Origin: Mytilus californianus
Lineage: Eukaryota > Mollusca > Bivalvia > Mytilida > Mytilidae
Direction of reading: 5' to 3'
NCBI RefSeq assembly: GCF_021869535.1
Contig: NW_026262648.1
Span: 1,860,001 to 1,924,000 of the forward strand
Length of the DNA stretch: 64,000 bases
The translations under genes and the position numbers were made by a program. The stretch's first letter is position 1, and the number at the start of each line of letters is the position of its first letter. Positions 22,289 to 34,198 of this stretch are shown piece after piece. The notes under the pieces are model-generated. The model ran no database searches. It was given only the letters and a program-made list of their open reading frames with translations, and was not told the origin of the DNA.

Positions 22289-23640
22289 AGTAGAGGCAAT
22301 AATGGCCTAAAATTGCCCCAGATTAACAAAATAATAAAAATCTAAACCAAGCAGATTTTTCTCCATTAATTATTAGAATATGAGTCAATGATTTAAAAAA
22401 CATTGTTTTTATCTACCAAAAAATGTTTAATGACGTCACAATGGTAGGTGTAAATGACGTCATAGTCGGGAAAATAAGCAAAAGTACAGAAATTGCGGCG
22501 ATGGTTTTCCTACATCTTGACCACCGCACCATGCTTGCACAAATTTGAAATTTTAACATTTTGACAAGTTTATACATATCAAACTTCAGATAGAAAATAT
22601 TTTGTTGTGCAAGGTTGGTGCGATAGTTTATTTGTTTTTATTATTTTACATAGCCAATCAGCAATAAAACGCTGAAATTTGCCTTTAAAATGCGACCTCT
22701 TCTTCTGACAAATTTTTAATTTGTACATTCTTATGACTATATGAATTTTACTTTTTCGCTTAATAATCGGTAACATGTATTTCTATTATTATTTTCTCAA
22801 GTATACCCATTTTAGCTTTTAAAAAAAGCAATTGCAATGAACTAAGGAATCAACGATAATTTTGAGGAAATTTTTTTTTTTTGTTGAAAAATATATTATA
22901 TTTAAGTCTGATCATTTCTTATGTTTCTGCTTATCTCAATTCAAAATTTGGTATTTGAGATGGGACAATCTTCTCTGGTATTAGGGTCAGATCCAGGATT
23001 TATGAAAGGGGGTGAGTGTAGTTCCAGAAAATAAAATACACTGAAAAAAGATTCAAAAGAACTTATGCCTAAATTTACATAATTGATGAGAAACATGAGA
23101 TTTATTTTGTTGGCGATCAAAACAGGGAGGGCATATGCCTTTACACTCGCCCCTTTGGTTGGTCACTTGGTATCATCATTTTCAGCATTTTTGGTTAATG
23201 ATGTGAGATTTGAATTTGCTATAGTACTTAAAGATGAGACTAAAACACAAAAACTGGCTTTAAACCAGATGTGTAAATTTTCAAATTATATATATATGTA
23301 ATATACGGAGACATAGAGAATGGTGCAGTTTTTTTTTGTGACAATCTATATTAGCAAAGTTAGTAGGTCAAACTTATCTTATAATATCATGAATGCTTTC
23401 GTCATCCAGAAGTTTAAATTTCTGTTAGATAACGACTTTTTGAGGTATAAACAATATAAATATCATCATGTTACATGAATGTTCAACGGATTCGACAGAT
23501 AAAAAAAATAGAGAAAAAACAGTATCCAACACAAATAAACTGTTGACACAGAAATATGTCTCGCCTTTTTGTATTTTTTTTTTTAGTAAAATGCAAATAT
23601 TGAATCCAAATGGCAATATTTAAACATATAAACTATGCAA
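22289..23640. other. No gene recognised
   Basis: AT-rich, with two TGACGTCA-type motifs near 22432-22460 and a diverged GGTCAGATCCAGG block near 22986 that recalls the element at 2855-2969. The open stretch at 23083-23301 has no splice or domain support. Confidence 0.45.
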
Positions 23641-23659
23641 AACATTCAAAGTAAATGAA

Positions 23660-23945
23660 CCATGACTTAAGAAGCAGGACCAAATAACCTCTATGGAAAT
23701 GAGAATTGCCAATGCATCTAAAACTGAATACCAAATACCATTGACTTATCATAGGTGTTCCCTTAACACTAACCTAACACAAATTTTAACTTGTAAACAA
23801 TGTAAAAGTTTAAAAGTTTTCAAAGCCATGACGGATGGGGCGGAGCCAAGTATTCTCCATGGAAATGAGATGTACAAATGCTAATACAACTGACCTACCA
23901 CTATTGATTCCCCATAAACTGATCAATCACAAACTAATACATTTT
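23660..23945. repeat. Two tandem units of about 145-170 bp
   Basis: Both units carry CCATGAC...GGA, CTATGG- or CCATGGAAATGAGA, a TGCCAATGC/ACAAATGC block and ACTGA...TACCA blocks in the same order. This is a diverged tandem repeat. Confidence 0.5.
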
Positions 23946-24289
23946 TGCGCTGCCGATGCCGTCGGAAATAACTAATCTCGCTTTTTGACTCCGTCAAGGC
24001 AAGACAAAAACTGTTTCTCGTACCCAAATTTCCATAAAGATTCAGTAAGATAGTGGTTAGCATAAACATGTTGATAAAAAAAATAGGTTAAAAAAGAAGT
24101 TATGCCAGAACAGTTAAAATACAAGAGTATACACCTCAAATATAAATAATAAAAGAAGAATGTGTCCATTGGACACAGATGCTCCCGATTGTAAATATGC
24201 ATGTGTCAATGTACTGACTCAAACCTATTGACGTTTTGTTTTCTTTTAAACTTTATGACATTTATTTCTTTATGTTGTCATAAGAGATT

Positions 24290-24890
24290 ACTCGGGGGTT
24301 GGAGTACCCTCATTGTCCAATAACAAACAGTAATGGGGGTAACGGTGAAAATGATGCCACCCTAATTCGAACGTGATCTGTGTTTGGTGGTAATAAGTGT
24401 TATGTATAAGTTTCATAACTTTAGGTTAAGGCAAAGTAAAGTTAGAGTGCGAAAACGGCAATTTCGCCATTTTTTCATTTATAAAAGGCCATAACCCAAG
24501 AACTGTAAAAGTGACGTCACCAAAATTAAAATTTGATCTGTGTTTGGTGGTATTGAGCATTGAGTACAAGTTTCATTACATTTGGTTGTGGCAAAGTAAA
24601 GTTAGAGAACGGAAAAGTAAATTCGCTTATTTTTCAATTTATAAAGGGACATTACTCTAGAAACTGATAGTGACGCCACCCGAATTCTAACTTGATCTGT
24701 TAAAAATCTTAAGAGTAAAAATACTCCTAAGTCATACACATTTCAGTATAACTTACTATAATTTTTTTGTGAAAAGAGTCACAGACCATTTGGTTGTGGC
24801 AAAGTAAAGTTAGGGAACGAAAACCAATTTCGGGATGTACGGATGGACAAGGATGAACCGTAATGCCCCCTCCGCCACGGCAGGGACATA
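24290..24890 (+). repeat. Tandem repeat, three units of about 170-190 bp
   Basis: GGCAAAGTAAAGTTAG recurs at about 24431, 24590 and 24797. GATCTGTGTTTGGTGGTA recurs at about 24374 and 24535, with GTGACGTCACC / GTGACGCCACC and AACTTGATCTG blocks between. The right end (ATGCCCCCTCCGCC) recalls bivalve repeats that end in GGACGGA-type sequence. Confidence 0.8.
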
Positions 24891-25545
24891 TAAAACTTTA
24901 AAGGACTCCACCCGGTACTGGAGACAAAATCTATTGATATTATCAATACCCGGTATAATTTTCAGAATATATTAGGTGTACACGTATTAATTCATGAAAA
25001 AATGTAATCAACAGCAGTTTCACCATAAGGGCAATGGTACATATTTTAACTCCACAGATGTGCATTTCGTTGCCACATTCTCTTGAAAAATTACAGTTGT
25101 ATGTCTGTAGTTTTGTTTGTTGATATTTCAGCATTGATTTTTATCATTGACATTTTCCTTGGAGTTTGTAACTTTTTACAATGTGCATCTTGAATTATCT
25201 TTTTGTTGCAACATATTAAAAGTTGAATCTTGCAAAATAAAAAACAAATTGCCGTTGCTATGTCAAAAGTTGTGTTGCTAGGAAGAAATTACAATGATTT
25301 TGCCAAGAAATGTGCATTTCATTGTGTTACATTTAAACAGTGTATAAATGTATAATTTACTGCATGTTAAACAGGTTGGATTTCAAATATAAATAGATTA
25401 AGCTGTATATTTAGCATATTTAATGAGTTTATCTCCACCATTACACTGGTTGCTAGGCAATATAATATACAAGATAGACCCAAAATGCCACCATTTGTAG
25501 AAGGTCTGTGGTATAGAGTTACAACATGACAAATTAAATGAAAGT
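24891..25545. other. No gene recognised
   Basis: AT-rich sequence with nothing supported. Confidence 0.5.
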
Positions 25546-25750
25546 TGGGTTGGTTTTTACCGGAGCACCTGAGATCACCCCCAGTTTTTGGTGTGGTTCG
25601 TGTTGCTTAGTCTTTAGTTTTCTATGTTGTGTCATCTGTACTATTATTTGTCTGTTTGTCTTTTTATTTTTGGCCATGGCGTTGTCAGTTTGTTTACGAT
25701 CTATGAGTTTGACTGTCCCTCTGGTATCTTTCGTCCCTCTTTTACAAGTG
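25546..25750 (+). mobile_element. 3' tail fragment of the retroelement family seen at 38.5-41.2 kb
   Basis: CGGAGCACCTGAGATCACCC, GTTCGTGTTGCTTAGTCTTTAG (as two blocks GTTCGTGTTGCT and TAGTCTTTAGTTTTCTATG) and ATGGCGTTGTCAGT match the tail after the reverse-transcriptase relic at 41000-41200. The body is missing, as expected of a 5'-truncated insertion. Confidence 0.7.
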
Positions 25751-25826
25751 TGTAATTATTCTCATGGGCTTGATCTATATTTATCATTTTCAAATTACGT
25801 TTGCAACTCTTAAACTGTATAGTTAA

Positions 25827-25942
25827 ATGACAGAATATCGTGCACGGGTACTGGAAGCCATAATTTGGATAGAAAAATTCAAAGAACCAATGAATAAACA
25901 GTATAATGGAATCTTTATACACCCAGAAGGAACATTCTCTTA
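25827..25942 (+). CDS. Short open frame of unknown status
   Basis: A 38-codon frame starts M-T-E-Y-R-A-R-V-L-E and ends P-E-G-T-F-S before TAA; its codon pattern is protein-like. The opposite strand is also open here (25701-25975), so the coding strand is uncertain. No partner exon or domain is recognised. Confidence 0.2.
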
Positions 25943-26297
25943 AAGATCTCACATCAATCTGTCAAGTTCAATCTTTAATATTACAGACCATTTGTGGTTA
26001 AGTGGACTCTCAATTTCCCTCTAATTACTCAATTCTTTGAATGTTACATAGTTATCAACAAGGTCTCGTTCCTCTGTAAAAATTATATTACGATTTTGGC
26101 ATAAGAATGAGTTGTACACTAACTGTAACATCATGGAAATATCCTGTTCATGATGCATGAGACACTCTTAAAAGAATCTGCTGTTCATGATGTTCCTATG
26201 TTTCCTTGATTGAACACTTGTTCATGAACTGTTTTCTAACCAATCACATAAGGTTCTTCACGATGCCATTTCTATATCATGTATCTGAAGACCTAAC

Positions 26298-26471
26298 CAA
26301 ACTATTTTTTGTTCTGCTAGACATATGTTTGCCCAGTTCTACTGTTCCGAATTGCAAAAGCAAAAAACGATTGATCTCAAGTGATAATTGATACATGTCT
26401 CGGAAAAAAATAACACATTGCTGGATTGTATTCCTGGAATTTAGAATCGTTGTGACAGATTTGATCTCTTC
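26298..26471 (-). CDS. Exon-like segment, unknown (58 codons)
   Basis: The acceptor ends GTTTCAG and the donor is GTTAGG; the frame is open and phase 0-0. It reads E-E-I-K-S-V-T-T-I-L and, later, F-F-R-D-M-Y-Q-L-S-L-E-I. No neighbouring exon was linked with confidence and I do not recognise the product. Confidence 0.35.
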
Positions 26472-27309
26472 CTGAAACATTGGTCAATACGGACTGATAT
26501 ATAAGGCGGAACCATTTTTCTTGGCTATACATGCCGTGGAATGCTGTTCAGACATATTTTTCATTATTATCTGTTACAAGCCATCTGTGTTATCATTTTG
26601 TGAATTTATTTATACCATGTAAGGATAGAGTTGCCCAACTGACTAATTATACAAGGTTAGCATACATTAATTTCTGGTTAGACAATTGACAGAGTGCATG
26701 CTCATAAAACGGTAATTATTAGATGTAAGTATGAAACGCATGGTTATATTTGGTTAATAGTAACGATGTATCTTATTCTTTAGTAATATATTCTAAGTTA
26801 TAGCAATAGTACGAACAGTTGTGCTGGCGCATAATGTATTGGTTAAAGTGCCCGAAATTATAAGGGAAATGCATATATTTCAAAGCACAATGTTATGACG
26901 AATTTGCCAAGTTATACTAAGAAAATGCTGAAATATTGGAAGTGTCGTACTATGTTACGATTCTCATAGTTGAACTCTTGTTGCTGTCAGTATTGTGCAC
27001 GGCTGCTGTTATAAAACCACCAGGATTTGAGGGAGGAACCACATATTCAATGTTGAATGTTTCATAGATGGAATCTTATAGTACTGTCGATAAATGGATA
27101 ATTGGATCATTCATAAACGACAAACGTAAACTAGTCATTTAGTACCCCCTCTCTTAGTCTTAGCACCCAGAAGAAGGACAATACACATTAAGAGATTGTT
27201 TAAGTTCAGTTGAATGTAATATAAAAGAAGAATAGAGAAAATAAACAGAAGTTATTTTGAAATGGATAGGGTCGTATTTGCCCTAATGGAATAACTCGAC
27301 TGCAACTGA

Positions 27310-27488
27310 TTATTTGGCCAAACGATCATCAACTTTTGAACTACCTGCATGTGTAGCTTTTTCAAATATCTTTGTCATACAAACAGGTTGTTGCGGTTGC
27401 TTGTTAAATTGCAACAGCAAAATAATCATAAAACAGAAGAAGCAAGCACCTGCCTTGTTAAAACAATGGCCTTGCAAGCCTGAGATTA
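27310..27488 (-). CDS. Exon-like segment, unknown, possible last exon (copy 1)
   Basis: After an acceptor (ATTTTTAG) an open frame of 58 codons runs to TAA. It has a hydrophobic stretch (A-C-F-F-C-F-M-I-I-L-L-L) and ends K-V-D-D-R-L-A-K. The plus strand is open over the same bases but lacks splice logic. Its phase does not match the exon-like segment at 28876-28994, so another exon would be needed. Identical in copy 2. Confidence 0.35.
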
Positions 27489-27799
27489 CTAAAAATATTT
27501 AGATCATTACTATGCCCTCTTTCAGTTGATCATAACGAAAACAGTTCAAATCGAGAAGTGTACATTCTAATTAAGTCTAGCTGAAATATTGGAATAACGC
27601 TAGTATCTATACGTAATCCCTCGTTGTACATGTTGTAGACTACTGTTCTGCAAGAATGGTACCGTAGTTACGATTTTGAAACTTTCCTCACAAATCTTTT
27701 GATGTTTGGCATTTAGTATATAAATGTGGCATACACTTGGTATTATAGGGCACTTAGTTTCACTAAAGGTACGTCAAAACAAAACACTTTTTAACCTTT

Positions 27800-28240
27800 T
27801 GTAAGGGATATTTGTTAATTTTGATAACTTAAGGCGGCCATCTTGGAAAAAATTGCCATATTGAAATTTCAATTTGGGTCCATAGCTAATATTGTTCGAA
27901 GCACCCAGCACTACTAACATGATAAATCTGAACTAATATAAGGGATACTTGTTGATTTTGATATTTTGTGGCGGCCATCTTGGAAATAGCAACCATATTA
28001 GAATTAAAAGGTGTCTTCATAGCTAATATATTTTGAAACACCCAGCACTACTACCATCGCAAATTTTAACTTAAATGTTACCTAATATAAGTGATATATA
28101 TTGAATTTGATATTTTATGGCGGCCATCTCGGAAATAGCCACCATTTTGAAATTTAAAGGAGGGTCCATAGCTTATATTGTTTGAAACACCCAGAACTAC
28201 TACCATGCCAAATTTGGTGCTTTTATCATCAAACCCTAAG
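27800..28240. repeat. Three internal repeat units of about 140 bp (copy 1)
   Basis: GGCGGCCATCT starts at 27833, 27970 and 28119. Each unit continues with GGAAA, an ATAGCT-ATATT block and CACCCAG-ACTACTA. The same array occurs at about 30692-31132 in the second copy. Confidence 0.85.
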
Positions 28241-28260
28241 TTTTTTCACCGATCTGTCGG

Positions 28261-28710
28261 ACTATATAGCCTAATCATGCATATAATACACTGGTGTTTG
28301 CTATATAAAGTGTAGCCATTTTAATCGTCAGAAGAAGAATAGTAACCAAATAAATATAATATATAATACAATGTAAAATAACAAAATATAAATGCCGAGG
28401 ACACGTGTGTTGTGAATAAATATTTCGTTCAAACCTTTGCAATACGAACAAAGAAGTATGAATTTAAATGGCTATATTTTTCTTTCTTTTCAAAAGTTAC
28501 ATCAAATTTTGCTAAGTAATACATCTGTTGTTGTTTGGCATACATAAATTAAGCTGACATGAATGTTCAACATGCACAATTGTAAAAATGACAATGAAAA
28601 GACAAATTAATCCTTAATCAGATTTAGAAGTAAGTACAGAATTATATGAAAGATTAAATAACATCGACAAAGCTATGAAAAGATTTGCACCTTTCAATAG
28701 ATTCAAGGAC
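28261..28710 (-). repeat. Segment related to the arm of the 19.2-22.3 kb element (copy 1)
   Basis: Inverted relative to 19000-19430: shared blocks are TTTGCAATACGAACAAAGA, CTTTCTTTTCAAAAG, CATGAATGTTCAACATG and AAAGATTTGCACC in reversed order and strand. A second copy lies at 31153-31602. Confidence 0.75.
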
Positions 28711-28875
28711 TTTAAAACACAAAACAAACGTGCCAAACTTAGTGTCAAACGGTGCTTGTTTTTCGTAGTTTAAGTTTACTTGCATAACATTTACATTCAC
28801 ATGAAAGTCGATTCCTTTCGACTCGTTTTGTGTCCAATAAAGAGACTTAAATTAACACAATATACTTACTTATAC

Positions 28876-28994
28876 CTTTTCAAGGCGTTTATTTTTATCT
28901 CGACTTTGTTCTTGTCCACGATAGAGACTTCATTGAAACAACTTAAGTCTGGTCTTAACTGTTTGTCTACGGATTTGACTCTCTTTGACTCCTC
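28876..28994 (-). CDS. Exon-like segment, unknown (copy 1)
   Basis: The acceptor ends AATACAG and the donor is GTATAA, followed by AGT. Thirty-nine charged codons plus two bases read E-E-S-K-R-V-K-S-V-D-K-Q-L-R and end V-E-I-K-I-N-A-L-K. The frame is closed upstream by TGA just before the acceptor, which supports an exon edge there. Not recognised. Confidence 0.4.
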
Positions 28995-29389
28995 CTGTAT
29001 TCAGGGCTGTTATTGCTCACTAAAATCTTTGGGTTTTTTTTACAGTTTAATGATGTTTGCTTTTTAAATATAACAAGATTATGGAAAAGATTAGGCGTCT
29101 CCTATTTTGAAAAAAATGTATAATACTCCTCTGAATATCAGTCATATGTTTGTTTGCCGTTTAGTTGCTTTTAAATGAATGTTTTTTCCATTTTCTATTT
29201 ATTCATTCTTGTCAGTGACTTCTAGCGGTATTTCAATTATTTTTAGGACAGAAAAGTTATTCGCTGTTACGTTCATTATCTTATTCTGTATAAAATGGTC
29301 ATCATTGAAAAAAAAAAAAATTCTGTTCTTGGGTAGTTATTCGAACGGAAGAAGTATTTATCAGTATAAAACCCACTGCCGTAGCACAT

Positions 29390-29440
29390 GGTACGGTTCC
29401 GACCGTACCAATTTTAACTGCAGGTACGGGAAACCGTACC
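29390..29440. repeat. Two small hairpins built on GGTACGG (copy 1)
   Basis: GGTACGGT-TCCG-ACCGTACC (29390-29409) and GGTACGG-GAAA-CCGTACC (29423-29440) are perfect stems, followed by a run of A. In copy 2 (32282-32332) single-base changes keep the stems. Confidence 0.8.
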
Positions 29441-30201
29441 AAAAAAAAAAATATAAAAAAAAATATGTAAGAATATTATACAAACTTCCATACAATAAAC
29501 GTTTTACATTTACCTCTGCCTGTTTTCATTAAAGAAAAAAACGTCTCTCAACGTTAAAAGTACAGAGCAACGTAAACGTACGTAACAGCAGTTCCGTAAT
29601 CGGTTTATTGATTAGCAATTAATTATTAATTAATCGGAATCGTGCTATTGTTATGGATGCTGTTGCGAATAATGTTTGGTGTTGTCAAGTTATAGCAATA
29701 GTACGAACAGTTGTGCTGGCGCATAATGTATTGGTTAAAGTGCCCGAAATTATAAGGGAAATGCATATATTTCAAAGCACAATGTTATGACGAATTTGCC
29801 AAGTTATACTAAGAAAATGCTGAAATATTGGAAGTGTCGTACTATGTTACGATTCTCATAGTTGAACTCTTGTTGTTGTCAGTATTGTGCACGGCTGCTG
29901 TTATAAAACCACCAGGATTTGAGGGAGGAACCACATATTCAATGTTGAATGTTTCATAGATGGAATCTTATAGTACTGTCGATAAATGGATAATTGGATC
30001 ATTCATAAACGACAAACGTAAACTAGTCATTTAGTACCCCCTCTCTTAGTCTTAGCACCCAGAAGAAGGACAATACACATTAAGAGATTGTTTAAGTTCA
30101 GTTGAATGTAATATAAAAGAAGAATAGAGAAAATAAACAGAAGTTATTTTGAAATGGATAGGGTCGTATTTGCCCTAATGGAATAACTCGACTGCAACTG
30201 A

Positions 30202-30380
30202 TTATTTGGCCAAACGATCATCAACTTTTGAACTACCTGCATGTGTAGCTTTTTCAAATATCTTTGTCATACAAACAGGTTGTTGCGGTTGCTTGTTAAA
30301 TTGCAACAGCAAAATAATCATAAAACAGAAGAAGCAAGCACCTGCCTTGTTAAAACAATGGCCTTGCAAGCCTGAGATTA
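30202..30380 (-). CDS. Exon-like segment, unknown, possible last exon (copy 2)
   Basis: This is the second copy of the segment at 27310-27488, 2,892 bases on, with the same acceptor, frame and stop. Confidence 0.35.
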
Positions 30381-30691
30381 CTAAAAATATTTAGATCATT
30401 ACTATGCCCTCTTTCAGTTGATCATAACGAAAACAGTTCAAATCGAGAAGTGTACATTCTAATTAAGTCTAGCTGAAATATTGGAATAACGCTAGTATCT
30501 ATACGTAATCCCTCGTTGTACATGTTGTAGACTACTGTTCTGCAAGAATGGTACCGTAGTTACGATTTTGAAACTTTCCTCACAAATCTTTTGATGTTTG
30601 GCATTTAGTATATAAATGTGGCATACACTTGGTATTATAGGGCACTTAGTTTCACTAAAGGTACGTCAAAACAAAACACTTTTTAACCTTT

Positions 30692-31132
30692 TGTAAGGGA
30701 TATTTGTTAATTTTGATAACTTAAGGCGGCCATCTTGGAAAAAATTGCCATATTGAAATTTCAATTTGGGTCCATAGCTAATATTGTTCGAAGCACCCAG
30801 CACTACTAACATGATAAATCTGAACTAATATAAGGGATACTTGTTGATTTTGATATTTTGTGGCGGCCATCTTGGAAATAGCAACCATATTAGAATTAAA
30901 AGGTGTCTTCATAGCTAATATATTTTGAAACACCCAGCACTACTACCATCGCAAATTTTAACTTAAATGTTACCTAATATAAGTGATATATATTGAATTT
31001 GATATTTTATGGCGGCCATCTCGGAAATAGCCACCATTTTGAAATTTAAAGGAGGGTCCATAGCTTATATTGTTTGAAACACCCAGAACTACTACCATGC
31101 CAAATTTGGTGCTTTTATCATCAAACCCTAAG
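30692..31132. repeat. Three internal repeat units of about 140 bp (copy 2)
   Basis: Second copy of the array at 27800-28240 within the tandem duplication. Confidence 0.85.
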
Positions 31133-31767
31133 TTTTTTCACCGATCTGTCGGACTATATAGCCTAATCATGCATATAATACACTGGTGTTTGCTATATAA
31201 AGTGTAGCCATTTTAATCGTCAGAAGAAGAATAGTAACCAAATAAATATAATATATAATACAATGTAAAATAACAAAATATAAATGCCGAGGACACGTGT
31301 GTTGTGAATAAATATTTCGTTCAAACCTTTGCAATACGAACAAAGAAGTATGAATTTAAATGGCTATATTTTTCTTTCTTTTCAAAAGTTACATCAAATT
31401 TTGCTAAGTAATACATCTGTTGTTGTTTGGCATACATAAATTAAGCTGACATGAATGTTCAACATGCACAATTGTAAAAATGACAATGAAAAGACAAATT
31501 AATCCTTAATCAGATTTAGAAGTAAGTACAGAATTATATGAAAGATTAAATAACATCGACAAAGCTATGAAAAGATTTGCACCTTTCAATAGATTCAAGG
31601 ACTTTAAAACACAAAACAAACGTGCCAAACTTAGTGTCAAACGGTGCTTGTTTTTCGTAGTTTAAGTTTACTTGCATAACATTTACATTCACATGAAAGT
31701 CGATTCCTTTCGACTCGTTTTGTGTCCAATAAAGAGACTTAAATTAACACAATATACTTACTTATAC

Positions 31768-31886
31768 CTTTTCAAGGCGTTTATTTTTATCTCGACTTTG
31801 TTCTTGTCCACGATAGAGACTTCATTGAAACAACTTAAGTCTGGTCTTAACTGTTTGTCTACGGATTTGACTCTCTTTGACTCCTC
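31768..31886 (-). CDS. Exon-like segment, unknown (copy 2)
   Basis: This is the second copy of 28876-28994 in the tandem duplication, with the same splice bases and frame. Confidence 0.4.
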
Positions 31887-32579
31887 CTGTATTCAGGGCT
31901 GTTATTGCTCACTAAAATCTTTGGGTTTTTTTTACAGTTTAATGATGTTTGCTTTTTAAATATAACAAGATTATGGAAAAGATTAGGCGTCTCCTATTTT
32001 GAAAAAAATGTATAATACTCCTCTGAATATCAGTCATATGTTTGTTTGCCGTTTAGTTGCTTTTAAATGAATGTTTTTTCCATTTTCTATTTATTCATTC
32101 TTGTCAGTGACTTCTAGCGGTATTTCAATTATTTTTAGGACAGAAAAGTTATTCGCTGTTACGTTCATTATCTTATTCTGTATAAAATGGTCATCATTGA
32201 AAAAAAAAAAAATTCTGTTCTTGGGTAGTTATTCGAACGGAAGAAGTATTTATCAGTATAAAACCCACTGCCGTAGCACACGGTACGGTTCCGACCGTAC
32301 CAATTTTAACTGCAGGTACGGAAAACCGTACCAAAAAAAAAAATATAAAAAAAAATATGTAAGAATATTATACAAACTTCCATACAATAAACGTTTTACA
32401 TTTACCTCTGCCTGTTTTCATTAAAGAAAAAAACGTCTCTCAACGTTAAAAGTACAGAGCAACGTAAACGTACGTAACAGCAGTTCCGTAATCGGTTTAT
32501 TGATTAGCAATTAATTATTAATTAATCGGAATCGTGCTATTGTTATGGATGCTGTTGCGAATAATGTTTGGTGTTGTCA

Positions 32580-32928
32580 TTGGTTCATGCTCTAATCTGA
32601 CACAGACTGAATAAACTGAAATGCCATGATGTATAATCTGAAGAATAAAATAGCCAACAATCGCCAGTTAATTGGGCAAATCTCCACAAATGTTGCTAGT
32701 TCTTTAAGTTTAACGCTTCAGCTTGGAAACATTTTCACGGTCGAAGAAGCCAGCAGTTTTTCTTTTGATGAATTCGGGATTGGTTTCGTTCGGGATTTCG
32801 GCATTTTATGTTTTTTAATTCGGGATTTGGGGATAAGACCCCTTCCTACCCCTTTCTGCACTGTGCCCTTCCGTAACATATGCATAAACCCCGAGCATAA
32901 ATCATCATTATTTCACATGTTGAAAAAA
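32580..32928. other. No gene recognised; open stretch over repetitive sequence
   Basis: The 115-codon open stretch at 32626-32973 contains reiterated TTCGGGATT blocks and lacks splice or domain support. It runs into the inverted-repeat element that follows. Confidence 0.4.
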
Positions 32929-33144
32929 ATCTATACTTCACCGGGAGGCAGTTTTCGCGAGACCGTCGATTAACTCTTTCCATTGATCATTACAATAATT
33001 TAGAAAAACTGTAGGAATGGTGTAGAATTTCTGTAGAAAGTGCATGTATTTATGATTATCACTATTCTGGTCATTTAAATATTGATTTTAATAAAGCGAT
33101 TGTCGCGCGAAAAATCGCGATACCATCGCTGGTGAAGTATAGAT
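32929..33144. mobile_element. 216-bp inverted-repeat element
   Basis: ATCTATACTTCACC at 32929-32942 has its exact inverted copy at 33131-33144. CGCGA-rich blocks lie just inside. No coding content. Confidence 0.65.
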
Positions 33145-33954
33145 GCGCCTTTAAAAGCAAGCTACATGTATCTTGATAGTATACATATGGCAAAATCAAA
33201 GGTACTTTATTTAAATCATTTGCACCACGTGACTTTGTCCCTTTTGATCAAATTACTTCCCTTAGCTTAAGATTGAAAAAATAATTTATTATAGATTTGC
33301 GGATAATCCAGTCCTTTTCCGTCATGTATCTAAAACTAATGTATCTTTAAAAACTTCCTTTGGCGGATATTTACAAAAAATGCTGTGTAATTCTAAGGGA
33401 AAATGCTTAAAATTTGACTTTTTACGAAATGGGAAGGTTGAGATCATCATGTTTTTTTAAAGAATTTGGCCGAAAACTTAAGAAAGCAGGTAAGTTAAAA
33501 GTTATTTAACTTTAAAATTCAACCTACAAGGTATTTCCCTATATGCGAACAAATCATGAACAATATCTTCTTGCATGTGTATTTCTATTTTGAATCTTGC
33601 TATTTTACGATTTTACGTCATTTTATTTGATCTTATATAGCGATTACACAATGGTTACGCTTCCGATTTTTCAACTAAAAAGGCCGAAAGATTTTAGAGT
33701 AGACAATGTCCATTTGTACACGGACAGAGTCCTAAAAACATGTACAATTCACCTATATGCGAACAAATTGTTAATTCGACATAGGTATTTGCATATTGGC
33801 ATTTTTATTAAAAGGGCTTATATAATCCTATTGTAATGGCTGCCGTCATGATAAGGCAAAATGGCCGCTATGCAAATTAGCAAATTACCCCAAATTTTGC
33901 AATATGAATATTTCCCAGAAGTCACAACATGATAATTGTACTGGTTAGGGGTTC
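33145..33954. other. No gene recognised; short direct repeats
   Basis: CTATATGCGAACAAAT occurs near 33540 and 33752. The open stretch at 33597-33836 covers the second occurrence and has no domain. Confidence 0.45.
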
Positions 33955-34198
33955 ATCATTTTTTACCAACAAAGGTGGAAAAGAGGAGGGGGAGGCTTCC
34001 CATTTCTTGGGGGTATCAAGGTTTGTTTTGGATAGGGAAAAAATGTAAACTTATAATAAAAATAGACAAGAGGAATAACATTCCTTATTATTCTAACATG
34101 AAGAAAAGTTTTCCTTTTTGCAAGGGTGATTTTGGCATTTTTCATCGAAGTAAAATCAGAGATGGGGAGCTCCCCCAACCACTTCCGGTAAAAATGAT
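33955..34198. mobile_element. 244-bp inverted-repeat element
   Basis: The ends ATCATTTTTTACC and GGTAAAAATGAT are inverted copies. Further in, GGGGGAGGCTTCCCAT and ATGGGGAGCTCCCCC pair again. No coding content; open frames across it on both strands are artefacts of the symmetry. Confidence 0.6.

Larger units (their letters stand above)
26796..29687. repeat. Tandem duplication, copy 1 (2,892 bp)
   Basis: The block is followed directly by a second copy at an exact offset of 2,892 bases. Only a few substitutions were noticed, for example C/T at 26984 against 29876, and G/A at 29390 and 29430 against the second copy. The join (GTTGTCA-AGTTATAG) shows no insert. Confidence 0.97.
29688..32579. repeat. 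Tandem duplication, copy 2 (2,892 bp)
   Basis: It is nearly identical to 26796-29687, including poly-A run lengths. Similarity stops at 32580, where ...GTTGTCA is followed by TTGG instead of AGTT. Confidence 0.97.

Noticed and set aside
24290..24890. CRISPR-like array
   Set aside because: The units are long diverged tandem repeats without unique spacers, in a eukaryotic genome.
27314..27502. 62-codon plus-strand frame
   Set aside because: It is opposite a minus-strand frame with better splice context and no plus-strand splice site supports it.
29179..29532. 117-codon plus-strand frame, repeated in the second copy
   Set aside because: Its conservation is explained by the tandem duplication; it crosses poly-A runs and the GGTACGG hairpins and has no protein-like features.
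32626..32973. 115-codon plus-strand open frame
   Set aside because: It covers repetitive TTCGGGATT-type sequence and an inverted-repeat end, without splice sites or a domain.
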